Of a stretch of DNA of 64,000 nt, positions 21,541-32,981 are shown piece after piece; positions within the stretch are counted from its first letter, which is position 1, and each line of letters begins with the position of its first letter. A model generated the notes under the pieces. It was not told where the DNA came from. It saw only the letters and a program-made list of their open reading frames with translations, and ran no database searches. Position numbers and translations under genes: made by a program. Source of the stretch: Artemisia argyi (lineage: Eukaryota > Streptophyta > Magnoliopsida > Asterales > Asteraceae); contig CM060693.1 of assembly GCA_030686995.1 (NCBI GenBank), positions 119,935,228 through 119,999,227 of the forward strand, written 5' to 3'.

Positions 21541-23234
21541 AAGACATGGGTTATGGAATATAGTTATAGGTATAAGTGGGTAGGAATTGTAGACATATTG
21601 GGGATGCTAGCTTAACTTCTAATCTGTACATAAGATTTTAGTTGTCTTACCTTTTGAAAATCTTATGGATGAGACTTGGCTACCTGTCACGATATGGTTG
21701 ACCAAATATTTAATTGTTTGACTAAGGGGTTCATTAGTACAGTATTTTATGTCATATATATATGTTAACCTTTGTTAACGGTATATAAAAATTAGGTGGT
21801 CCATACATCTCATAGGTAAATAACAATTTGTTTTATTGATTTTTTAAAGATTGTATAAATATGATGAGTTTATACTAACCGTTAGCTATTGGTTTGAGTT
21901 CCCAGCGATATAAGTTTTAATGTTAATTTGTGTCGCAAAGAGTTGAATTCCTAGCAATATCCACCTTTGGCAATCCACACGAGTCAATGTGAGATGGTTG
22001 CGCAAACTTATTACATTACATAAAAATAAATCAAGCTCAATCCATTCTTCAAATTGGACTCTCAAACAAAATATTAAGTTCGCCTTTTTGAAAGACAAGG
22101 AAACTGACTATAGTATACTTACAAATGTCCTCATCTTTGAACTATTTACTAAACTGCACGAATTCACGGTGGAGGAGCAGATGTTGTTTATCTTTTTCCT
22201 CATATACTTCTTTCAGTTGAGTTTCATCTCCGCTAGAGAAACTTAGCCTCAGATTGTTCAGGAGTTTAACCAACTGTTTATATTCGTGGATATTAAACTC
22301 TATATGCGGATGCCTGGATTTACATATTTATTAACCTCATGGAAATAATTTGCTTAATATATTTTGACGCTTGCATGCTAATTGTTTATCATGTTCTCCA
22401 AGTACTTTGAATATATATGGAGCTTTTGCTCATACTTTTTGATAATTGCGAGTAAGACCTTTGGATGTTAATTTAATTAGATCTACAGGTCTAACCTACG
22501 CACTTAAAGAAATGGATGTAACGTGAAAGTACTCAAGATGATAGAACTAAGACATCTCGTATCCGACCATGATTATTCTGACAACATGGCCAGCACTTGG
22601 ATTGATCGCATTCATTTGTTTCCGTAACCCATCCATTTTTATGACCTATAAAGTAAAGTTTATTAATGATCTTTACGTAACAGCTGACTTGTGATATAGC
22701 ACCTGATCGACTTTAATTTTGCCAATTATATCACATAAAGGAAACAATTCCAAGGAAAACATATACTATACCATAATGTGTTTTAATATATTCAAGAACC
22801 TGATGCAGTTAGTGAAGTGATCACATTAGCAAGCAGAGGGTCGGGCTGCTACCACGACAATATACATCTTTGATCGGTAGATTTTATTAGTTTCTGATTT
22901 TATTATTTTTTAAAATTTTCTGCTTAGAAATATTATAAATGCTTGATCTTTATTTTTTTCCATAGTGTGAAACCATGGCTTAATTTCCCCTCATCATACA
23001 CGACACATTAGTTGCCACCATTAATGGTATGTGTATGAAATCAACTGGTTCAATTACCAATCTATAACACGTATATTCATGACGTATACATTACATAGAA
23101 TGAATAAAGGTTGAATACAACAACTATAGCACATAAAAAATCATTAAGACATCACCAAATCAGAAATGATGATTTTCTTAGTAATAGCAGTTGTAAAATG
23201 AACACAAGTCACAAGCATTCACAAAAGCAATGCT

Positions 23235-25295
23235 CTACGGATGGAGCAAAGAAGGGATAGGAAAGTCCTTGGGATACTCAGGAATCATTGGCAACTTTGG
23301 TACTTCTAGTTTTGGTAGAGTTGGCACCTCTGGTTTAGGAACCTTAGAAACTACAGGCTTCAGAATCTCAGCAATTGTGGGCTTCGAAAGCTCTGGCACT
23401 TCTGGCTTTGGAACATTGATGCGTAGGGATTGCACCAGGCTTTACCTCTCAAGGGATCTTGAGAAGCTTACAACCCCCACCAGGTAGTGTACCTGATCGT
23501 TGTAGTATAGTATAGTGACAAGTACCGGGGGATTGATCGTTCAGCTAGGAATAGTGTCGCTAGGATTAGAAAACCTAAATACTAGTTCTAGAGGTGAAGG
23601 ATGATTATTTTTGTATTTTTATATTTTTTAGAAAGCAAGTAAAAATCTCGGGTTTGAAGGATTTGGGCGGAATTAGTTGCTAGTCAACTAACCCAATACT
23701 AAAGATGCAATCAAAATAAAATACTAGAAATGAAAAAAAACTAAATTAACTAAGGTTGTGAGCAATAAGTGGAAAAATTGTGTTTACTTAGATTTCACTA
23801 CTCCCTAGATATCTTTTACATGTTAATTACTTGTTATAGATGCGTGGATGATGGATTGTATTCCTTAATACCATTCATGGGGTGGCGCACTTAATTCCCC
23901 AATCCTATGAGTGCCTACTTCACTCCTATGTCGAGCCGGCTAAGAAGCTCCTAACATGGGATCATTAGAATTTACTCATGCATTAAATACAACCAATAAA
24001 CCTAGTGCACGTCAGTTCATGTTTCCTAAGACGTTCAAGCATGTTACCATTTGGAGATCTGCCAGTTTTCTTAAGCCTAACATCGAAATCATTCATCCAA
24101 TACAACCATAAACAAGTAATCAACATATAATCAACATCTAGGTTTCATTAGATCTAAGCAAACACAAGATAAATCTAGCCTAGCATGGTGGAATTAAGAC
24201 AAGCACAAGATATAGACAACCAACACATAGACATATTGATTGAATTAGAAGAACACTTATCTCAATTACACATGTAAGGGTTCAAGGGCTGAAAACCCTT
24301 GAAAAACCTGTAAAAATCATATATGGTTCGGCCTTAGGGTTTCTCCAAACTTGTTCCTCCCAATGAATGAAAATTAGAAAACTATATATAGAAAACTGAT
24401 GCTGACGGCGTCAAGACCAAATAGGTGACGCCGTCATCTCGCTGCCAAAAGAATTCTCGGACTGCCTTGATCTACATCTGACGCCGTCACGTTATAACTT
24501 TTTACAGGCCGTCACGTATTTTACTCTTGACGCTCTTCCTTGTGACGCCTTCATTTCTGTACTGGGTCGTCATGAAATTTACTCTTGACGCCGTCAGGAT
24601 GTTACTCTTGACGCCGTCACCTACTGTTCCCAGCTTGGAAAATTAAGTCTTTGGCGTTTTCTTCACTTTTATGCTCCAAAAACGTCCGAATTGCTTCCTT
24701 TTCCAGATTTCACTCCCAAAGTACCTAAAATCACAACAGGAACCACAGTCTTTGGAACCTCGGGAATTGTGGGCTTCGGGAGCTCTGGTACTTCGGGCTT
24801 TTGAATCACTGGAACCTCAGGTTTTGGAATATCAGGAACTGCAGGCTTTGGAAGATCTGGTACTTCAGGCTTAGGAATCATGGGAACCTAGGGAACAGTG
24901 AGCTTTGGAAGCTCTGGTTCTTCGGGTTTTGGAATCACAGGAACCTCAGGTTTGAAAACCTTAGGAAATGTGGGCTTTTGAAGCTTTGGAACTAAATGTT
25001 TTGGAATCTCGAGGAGTGTAGGCTTTGTAAGATCTGGTACTTCAGGCTTTGGAATCATAGGAATCTCAGGCTTTGGTACAACAGGAAGTGTGGGCTTAGA
25101 AATTTTGGGAAGTTCAGGCTTCAGAATATTAGGAAGTGTGGGTTTTGGGATGTCCTTTGGAAGTTCTGGAATTTCAGGCTTTGGAACCTCGGGTACGTCC
25201 AAAAGTTTACGTGCATCAGCAATCCCTCCACCAAGTGACGCTATAGTGATGGAAATTAGTATCACTAAGAGCATGTTGAAGTTGTAATGTGCCAT
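23235..25295 (-). pseudogene. PELPK-type proline-rich cell-wall protein gene 3, broken
   Basis: ATG at 25295 begins the signal peptide (MAHYNFNMLLVILISITIAS), then DARKLLDVPEVPKPEIPEL and repeats. TAG at 24888-24890 replaces a Glu codon, and the frame stays open beyond it to about 24744. There an Athila-like LTR fragment (23417-24743) splits the gene. The rest of the gene resumes at 23416 with VPKPEVPELSKP and ends EYPKDFPIPSLLHP with the stop at 23235. The TATA position is occupied by CATATAAATT (25371-25380), one base weaker than in genes 1 and 2. Removing the LTR would give a repeat protein similar in plan to gene 2. Confidence 0.85.
23417..24743 (-). mobile_element. truncated Athila-like LTR inside PELPK gene 3
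   Basis: The fragment starts TGATGCGTAGGGATTGCACCAGG and follows the LTRs at 32982 and 39349 closely for about 1330 bases. It stops at ...CCTAAAATCACAACAGGAAC, about 100 bases before those LTRs end in GCCTCA. The PELPK repeat resumes there; AGGAAC is shared by the LTR and the PELPK repeat. No target duplication is seen (AACAT precedes it). This is therefore a solo LTR or element end shortened by a deletion at microhomology, not a clean solo LTR. The TATA box is at 24382-24391. Confidence 0.8.
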
Positions 25296-25370
25296 TGATA
25301 TAGTAGAGAATGAACTAGAACCTAAGAAAGTGTTTTGAGTTGAGTGAGTTGAGATTGATGTGCTAATTCA

Positions 25371-25380
25371 AATTTATATG
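25371..25380 (-). promoter_or_regulatory. degenerate TATA box of PELPK gene 3
   Basis: CATATAAATT on the minus strand occupies the position of CTATATAAATC in genes 1 and 2. Confidence 0.45.
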
Positions 25381-25865
25381 GAAGACATGAAATGTGATAA
25401 ATAGTTATAAGTTGATAAGTTAGTAGGAATTATGGAGATTTTGGGAATGTTAGCTCAACTTCTCATCTGCACATGGGATTATATTTATCCTACTTTTTTG
25501 ATTATTTAGTGATGATCAGGCTTGGCAACCTGCCACGACATGGATGTTAATAAGTAATGCAAATTTGTTTATTTGTTTGACTAGGGACTTTATTAGTACT
25601 CCGTCGTAGTACGTTATTAGTATCTTATGTTACAAATTCGAACAATATCTATAAATTATTACTGTAGTATTTACACAAGTTATTTGCTATACAATGGATG
25701 GCTAGTGCGCAATTCTTGAAAACATTTAAGTATTAGCTTTATCATTTCTATTTTGATACCACTTCATATTAACTGGCTCTACCAATTTTGTTATACCTAT
25801 TATATGATTTCCTTAGTTAAAACACTTTTTTGCAATTTGACCAAGTGTTACAGGTCATAGGTATG

Positions 25866-26331
25866 TTTGGCATCAAGCATTTTTTTGCGTTGGAAGCAAT
25901 TAGCGACAAACAACTAGCGGTTTAATTATAAAGCTTGTTTGGTCACAAACAATTAGCATTTGTATTTTATGTAACCACTCCCATTCAAAATGCTTCATGA
26001 AAAACATTTGATCTTGCCGCTAGCGTTATGGTTTGTAAATTACACCTACACCTTTAAAAAAATAATGTTCCTAAATATTTAAATCTAAACCAAAACATAA
26101 ATAAACTGTTAAAAGAAAATATTGTTCCTGACAAACAAAACTCTAATATTTTTGTATCCCTTGCCTTTTTAATGTTGTCAAAAAATACAAATTATGAATG
26201 CAAGTTATATATAGATGGTATGCACGTCGTGGATAATTTATAACTAGCGTATCATAGTGTTTATGTAGTGCCATATATGTAAAAGTAACGGGAATATAAA
26301 AAATGATAACTTTAATATTTAAATGCCTAGT

Positions 26332-26408
<77 letters not shown>

Positions 26409-26540
26409 TGTTTTATATATCCTTTTAGGTCTTTTTTACACTTTATAATTGCAGTTACAACTATATTACCAAACACTTGATAAAGCAAACAGCTATTGCT
26501 TACTGCTACTACTACGTTTCGCCAAAAATAGTCATAATAT
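25866..26540. mobile_element. possible MITE (GTTTGGC...ACCAAAC ends)
   Basis: The left edge reads TATGTTTGGCATCAAGC. Near the right, ATTACCAAACACTTGATAAAGC reads inward as an imperfect inverted repeat of it. The interior has no coding region and is swollen by a (TA)n tract at 26336-26405. No target duplication could be fixed, so both ends are uncertain. Confidence 0.35.
26336..26405. repeat. (TA)n microsatellite
   Basis: About 34 TA units. Confidence 0.95.
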
Positions 26541-27184
26541 TAATGATTAACAAGTTATTATATTAACTATTATCTCACACTTTTTCAATTTGACCAAGCC
26601 ACAAAAACGTACATTTTTCTAGTTTTGCATATATGATTATGTTAGAGAATATGAAATGTTTTACTCAATATTTAAAAGACACATGAATGCAAACGTAAAC
26701 TTTGTTTCTGTAGGATCGTATAGTCAAGTATAATCAAATTATTATTTAGAAAGAGAGGCAGTGATAAACATGAGAGAGAACATTTAAAAAAAATGTTTAT
26801 TTATTATGAAAAAGTCCAACCTCAACTAGTGAGGTGATGGGATATCTATACCCCTTACATATTCAGTCACGTGACTCTACAATAGTCACAAGACAAGGAA
26901 CCAAATGTTTACTTAAATGCAACATAAACCTGCATCTAGACCATTAACTATTACATTTATTACTGATAAAACCCTAGACAATGATTGGTAACGCACAAAT
27001 TTTATAAGCGTTATTTTGGTCTTTTCGGATGAATCCTGGCTATTCTTATATTTAATAAGGGAAAATTGTAAATTCAGATTCACGGAAGGCCATATTGAAG
27101 AAATGAAGTATATTATACGAAAATAAAGACAAAACAGATGTTCATACATGTATTAGTCATTTCCAACCATGCTTGTTGAAGAAT
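26541..27184. other. unassigned AT-rich DNA
   Basis: No gene, RNA or repeat recognised. A minus-strand ORF at 26913-27149 has no family resemblance. Confidence 0.3.
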
Positions 27185-30007
27185 TGTAGTGGCGGGGGGG
27201 GGGGGGGGACTGTGAATACGGTCTTTGGTGTATTTACAGTTTAACAACTTTAAGTCTCTAAGAGCGTGCTGGTGAATATGCACGACAATAACCAAACACC
27301 ACAGTATAGAGATAGTAGAGAGAAAGAAATAGACCCCGAAATATATTGATTCGGGATGGGGTTTATACCATTTGTACACCCAGTTGCGAATCTGTTGGTC
27401 CAGAATAACTTGAGTAACTCATGAATTGAAAAGATAAACATAAACACGTGGCGTTTTGACATGGAACATATAACGAGTTTATGATTCATGATACAGCGGA
27501 ATTACAATGGTTACTCAAGAACCCACTTTGACACACTAATAACTTGGTTGGCTTTTCAGCAGGGATACTGCTTGCAGATGATATCCTCGACGAGAGACAA
27601 ATTAAGGGACATTGAGAAGCAGGCTAGAAAAGGCTTGGGTTTTTAGTGTATTGAGAATACTAACACTCTAACTATGCTAAGATATTCTCATTTTTTACTC
27701 TCTTTGAAAGCGCACATTCATCATTGGTTGGAACGGGTTTATATAGCGGTGAGATTACTATTGCTTCACGTGGGAATAGTGATCTTGCCAACTGTTCGTA
27801 GATAGTCACGTGCCTAGAAATATAGCCTTGATGTCCTTTTGGTTTTTTAGAGTTGACAACACCGATTTCCCATGAGCTTCTTTTGTTATTGGGAAGGAAC
27901 ATATATTTATCTTCCCAAGAGTTTTCCCGCTTAAACTCTGTTGACTCACCTACTTCCTTGGTCTTGATTCAGGGAACTGAGATGCCATCAAGGTATTCCT
28001 GCCCTGGTGTGCCCTGGTGTATCTCTGGTCTCGAGCTAGAGTCTTTACATGCAAATTAGCTGATCAGCACTTAGTACATTTACACAACTCCAGGTTCGGA
28101 ACTTCACTGGTTCTCTATGTCTCTGAATCACTGAGTGTTGGTAAAGTTATGTTGATCACCACAGCTTTACGATCAGTTATATTGGTGGTTGGTGATGTGG
28201 TCATTAACAATGAAAGATAAGGTCCTCAAGGTTAAAGAGACATTTGTCAGAGCTCAGTGTCCCTCATGCCACTCAAATACCTTAATCACTCAACTGCAAC
28301 AGTGACTAAAGCGCATCTTCGGTTGGTTTTATTTCCAATTCTCGAATAATGCCATTGAGTTTCTCCCCTGAAGCAAGGGGAATACATGCTCACTGATCAT
28401 CAGTGTGTTAGAATTATCACTGATATTTGTCAGTGAGTGTCTGGTGCTATTTTTATGTTCAAATCTTTGTCCGAGACAATTAGGTCAGTTGTTGGACCTA
28501 ACAAAATCCACGACACCTATATAATTCCACTAGTATAATCCTTTTGGTGGATTATAAATCGTTTACCACTTCACTCCACCTATATGCACAAAGATCGGCG
28601 CTCACAAGGAAAAGCTACTCCCAACGGTATTCCTCCCTCAAAAACTACCTACAAGAATCTCGTGATTCGACTTTCCACAAAGACTAGAAAGAAATTTCCC
28701 ACGGAAGTATCAAACCCCAACTAGATCTTCACCCGATCTAGTCTTACCCACCAAGGTACAAGACTTTATACACCCTTACAAATGATTTTGAGTTTGAAAG
28801 TATTTGATTCCTAACTTATCCTAGAGACTTAATCTTAATAGAAATGGTATAGAGAAGAAGACCCTCGACACAACACACAAGAGTGGATTAGGTTCTTGTG
28901 TGGCGGAAGAAGTGTTCTTTCAATAGAAGATAAGAGAAGAAGTTAGAACAAAATAAGATTGGTAGACTTAGAGCGTAGAGAAAAGAAAAATAAGAGGGAT
29001 CAAATGATTGGAAATAGGTGAGGAAACAACTAGATAGAATGAATGATTAGCATGCGAGAGTCTGTCCTGACTCTTGGCTTTCTTAAAAATTCCCACTATT
29101 TTTAAACCCCTAAGTGCACTTCACCTTATAATTTTCCAATGACATTTCAACACTCAAAGTAATATAAGGTCAACCAACTCCATTAGCCAAGGATTAGATG
29201 AGTAAAAATATTTGGTAAAGTGGTGTAACCAGATAGTTAGGGTGTTTAGTCCAATATAAAAGAGAAGAAGAGGAACCACTAGACATCGTATATTGCTTAA
29301 AAACTTGCTTCCCAAATTTGAATTTCAAAATTCAAATTGAAAAACTAGTTGTTGTGAGATGAGTTATGTGATGCGAGAGGGTGTGTCATAAGATGTGTAT
29401 AGAATGAGTTTTGAAGAGTTGTTATTTGAATTTCAAATTCAAATATGAATTGGTGATTGTGAGAGGATGGAGTGTTAGAGAAGCTTGGATGTGTAACACA
29501 TTAAGTTGGTTAATTTAAGGTTACACAAAGGGAGGAGAGCTGTAAGAATGATCACTACACATTTCAAATTCAAATGTGTTTGTGAGAAGATGTAAGATAG
29601 AAGAGTGTTGAGAAAGCGTCATTCAAAAGTGAATAGCGATGTGAGAGTGTAGGAGATGAAGTATAGTTGGCATGTTGTCTAGTAGGGGACAAGGTGGAAT
29701 ATAATAATGTGTTTCAAATTCATGTGAGAGGAAATGTGTAAGAGGGTACGGTGGCTTGTTTCAAGATCACACATGAAAGAAGAGTGTGTAGAATAAGCAA
29801 GTGAGTGTAAGAGAGTGTGTGTTTGAGGGTGGCATTTTTTTTATATTCATTTCAAATTTAAATTTGAATGTTGAATGTAGAGGAAGGTTGTAGGAAGCAT
29901 AGGTGTGTAAGAGAATAGGGTGGACATTCCAAGTTCACATATGTAGGAGAAGAGAGTATGTAGTGAAAATAGATGAAACTTGAAGAAGAATGGTGGTGAT
30001 TTTTATG
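27185..30007 (-). mobile_element. old Sirevirus-type LTR, left part
   Basis: The segment begins TGTAGTGGC, then a run of about 16 G (27194-27209), then CTGTGAATACGGTCTTTGG. This is a diverged version of the start of the LTRs at 30008 and 46443. Shared blocks include TTCGGGAT(G/A)GGG(G)TTTATACCAT and CACTAGTATAATCC(T)TTT.GGTGGA. A solo LTR interrupts it at 27393-28503 and a full-length element at 30008; it appears to continue at 48915. Poly-G growth at 27194 disturbs the first bases. Confidence 0.7.
27393..28503. mobile_element. solo LTR inserted in an older LTR
   Basis: The insertion begins TGTTGGTCCAGAATAAC and ends GTTGGACCTAACA, a TG...CA LTR with inverted ends (TGTTGGTCC / GGACCTAACA). 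It is flanked by GAATC (27388-27392) and AAATC (28504-28508). The uninterrupted form CAGTTGCGAATCCACGACAC is found in the related LTR at 46631-46650, which serves as an empty site. No interior genes are present in its 1111 bases. Confidence 0.8.
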
Positions 30008-32424
30008 TGTAGAACCGTAGAGGGGATGAATACGGTTTCTTCGGCCTTTTAGAACGTTTAAAAACTTTAAGCCACGAAGACAACCAAGTGGTCTAAGTAG
30101 GAACAACCACAAACACAATCACAAGTATATAAATCTAGTAAAGAACACCATGATATATACTGGTTCGGGATAGGGGTTTATACCATCCATACGTCCAGTT
30201 CCGAATCCAAGACACGATACTATTCACTAGTATAATCCTTTCGGTGGACTACAAACCATTACAATTCACTCCACCGATATTTGCCAATATGCTCAAAAAG
30301 AAGGAGTTACTCCCACGGTATTCCGCCCTCAAAAACCACCCTAAAGAATCTCGTGATTCGACTTACACTTGGTCACCTAGACCACAACCAAAACTTCCAC
30401 CCGGAAGTATCAAACCCCAACTAGATCCCCAATGATCTAGGCTTGGTCACAAAGACACAAGACTTCCCTTACAAACAATAGAATGAATAAGAGATTGTTT
30501 GTTCAATCAAGCCCTAACCTAACCTAGTGACTCGATTCTAGTAGAAAGGGTATAGATAAGAAGACCCTCGACACAATCACAAGAGTGGATTAGGTTCTTG
30601 TGACTCTTCCCTTGCAAGGAGATGTGTTCTTTCAAAGAATGTGAGTGTGTTTAACTAAGAACACAAGAGAGATAGAGAGACTAGAGAGAAAGAATAATGG
30701 CAGGGGGTGAGGAATACAAGAGGCAAGGGGGTTATTTATAGGCCAAGACCCAAACTTGGGAAAAATTTTACTGAGGCCGGCGCATCACCCGCGCGAACAG
30801 CGCGCCAGGACTCTGTCTCAAGTTTTCCCAAAACTTGGGTGTTGGTCCTTGTAAATACCTATCCTTGCTAAACCCCCAATTGTACTTCACACTAAACCTT
30901 AACATTAATCAATCTAAGGTTTACCAACTCAAATAGCCAATTTAGAAAATGTTTTTTGAAGTGTTTATAAGAAAACCAAATACCAAGGGTAGAAAAGTAG
31001 AAGGGGTAATTTGGTAGGGGTAGATTGGGTATTCCTTAAGTGGCATAGAAAAGAGAGAAAGAATATGCCAATGTATATTCCATCCTTGGGGGGAAAGTGT
31101 AGGATGGATGGTTGAGATGAGATGGTTTGAATTGGATGGCTAAGATTATTTCCATTTGATGGAATGAAGAGAAAGAAAGAATATGCTAGTGGAATATTCC
31201 AAACATGGGGGGAAGAAATAAGATGGATGGTTGAGATGGTTTTAGTTTGAATTTAATGGTTGAGATCAAAGGGAGCCTCCTTTGGAATTCAAATTAATTG
31301 GCATGTGGGGAATATGGAGGGTTGAGATGTGTTGTAAGGGAATGGATGGTTGAGATGTAAAGTGTGTAAGGGAATATGTAAGAGTGTAAGAGATTGTGTA
31401 AGAGAATATATGAGTTGGATATGGTAAGATATGGTGAGTTGGCTAGTGTGTGTAGAGAAGAGATGATTGTGAGAGTAGTGTGTGTATTTTGAAACCAAGT
31501 GTGTGTACCAAAGGTGTATAAGTGTGTGTATAGGATTGTATGGGAAGTTGGTAGATTGAGGGAATATTGTGTGGGAGTATGTGAAGGGACAAAGGTACAC
31601 TTTAGTAAGAGAGTGTAAGGGAATGTTGTAAGAGAATGTTGGAGAGGGATATTTGGGAAGGATTGTGGGAGATTTGGTGTATTTCTCTTTTTGTAAAAAT
31701 GAGATTAAGAGAAAGATTAAGACATAATATAATTGTCATTTAAGAAGAAAATGTTTAGACAATTAAGATTATAAGTTGAGAAATTCATAGGTTACTTCTT
31801 AGTTTAAGTAACACAACTTCGTGAATCCATAGGTTCATATCTTGTGACTTTCCATGACTCGACGTTCTCAACTAATACCTTGGTTCAAACAAATTAAGTG
31901 CTTTTCCTAGATGTAAAGCATAACCCAAGTGGGAAAGGATACGTTTACGCAAAGAGACCTTGAACTTAGTTTGACCAATAAGGGAGTAAACCCGTTACGT
32001 AATTAGAGAAGACGTAAGCACGGGATATGAGCATATGGATGCTTTCACGTGTTGTTACATGAAATGTATAAGCTCCCTAAGTTTAGAAAAGCCTTGGCTA
32101 GAGGCAAGTGTTAGAAAATATGAGTTGGTGTTTTCCTGTAAGCGGGTGTTTTAAAAGTAGGATCTCTCAAGTCTTAAAACTCGTTTCGAGTGTTCTCAAT
32201 TAAGCACATAACATATACATACCTGAATTGAAAGCCGACTTTGAAAATTTGCCTGGAGCAATACAGACTCCTGGCGCGTCACCCGCGTGTTGACGTGTGG
32301 GCAGCACGCCAGCAGCAGCTATTGGCTCCGGCGATTTTCGGCTACCGTTTGTTATTTTATGTGTTCCAAAGGTTTATTTGTCATTATCAAAACATTAGGA
32401 GATCTTGATCATGTTGCCTCAACA
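30008..32424 (-). repeat. 3' LTR of the Sirevirus-like element
   Basis: It matches 46443-48914 throughout. It differs by a missing 24-base block near 32231 and by loss of half of the GC dyad near 30797 (CGCGCGAACAGCGCG, where the other LTR keeps GTCAACGCGCGGG in the middle). The TATA box is at 30732-30742. Confidence 0.9.
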
Positions 32425-32705
32425 ATCTCCCACTTTTTGTTGATGACAAATAAAATCCGAAAGCAAATAAAATTACCAAACGTAGCGAAGACAAAGCGCG
32501 CCTTTGGTGTAGCTTACGTCTTGACCTTTGCCGTGTAATTGGGTGAAGCCTTTGTTTGTTTTTAACTTGGTCTTCACGCTCTTGCTTTCTTTCTCCCCCT
32601 TTTGTCGAATCAAAATGCGGGACTTCCATTTGAATGGGTAAGTAGCTTGTACCAATAGCACCCGAACGTGCTCCCCCTTGAACATAGCTCCCCCTAGATC
32701 ATTGC
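32425..32705 (-). other. polypurine tract with extra tract-like copies
   Basis: Adjacent to the LTR the element strand reads AAAAAGTGGGAGAT. Further AGGGGGAG blocks occur near 32592, 32670 and 32690, as in the element at 3.4-11.7 kb. The region 32425-32981 has no convincing gene. Confidence 0.65.
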
Positions 32706-32981
32706 TCCTCCTTGTTTCAAGGCGGGGATCCATGGGTCAAGAGCCTCACCTTTGCGGTGGCCTAGCTACACATAGAAATCACAACCTGCAACAAACGAGA
32801 AATCCTCACATGTGAAAGTTCCAAAAATGGGTTAGGTTACCATTTCGAAACTTGCAACATGGGTTAATCCACAATAATATGACAAATTATATAAGTTCCA
32901 CAAGATTGCATTTCATTCCAAGCATACATAAACAAAATAAGCTTCAAATTTTATTATACAAGAACTATCCTAGTACTTTAT

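Larger units (their letters stand above)
19289..22280. repeat. PELPK duplication unit 2
   Basis: This roughly 3-kb unit contains 3' flank, gene 2 and 5' flank. It begins TATTCGTGGATATTAAACTC and the same start recurs at 22281 for unit 3. Between 19330 and 20340 the downstream flank holds no recognised gene; it is AT-rich and only patchily similar to 22340-23230. Confidence 0.75.
22281..25700. repeat. PELPK duplication unit 3
   Basis: The unit starts TATTCGTGGATATTAAACTC, as unit 2 does at 19290. It contains the distal flank also seen at 2880-2970, gene 3, and a 5' flank (to about 25700) with the shared phrase TTAGCTCAACTTCTCATCTG. Its right boundary is not sharp. No additional gene is seen in 22281-23230 or 25381-25700. 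Confidence 0.65.

Noticed and set aside
23417..24743. A clean solo LTR with target duplication in PELPK gene 3
   Set aside because: The right LTR end is missing and AACAT is not repeated on the right.
27194..27209. Poly-G run as a G-quadruplex regulatory site
   Set aside because: It is a single homopolymer in a dead LTR, at the position of a shorter G run in related LTRs. Slippage explains it.
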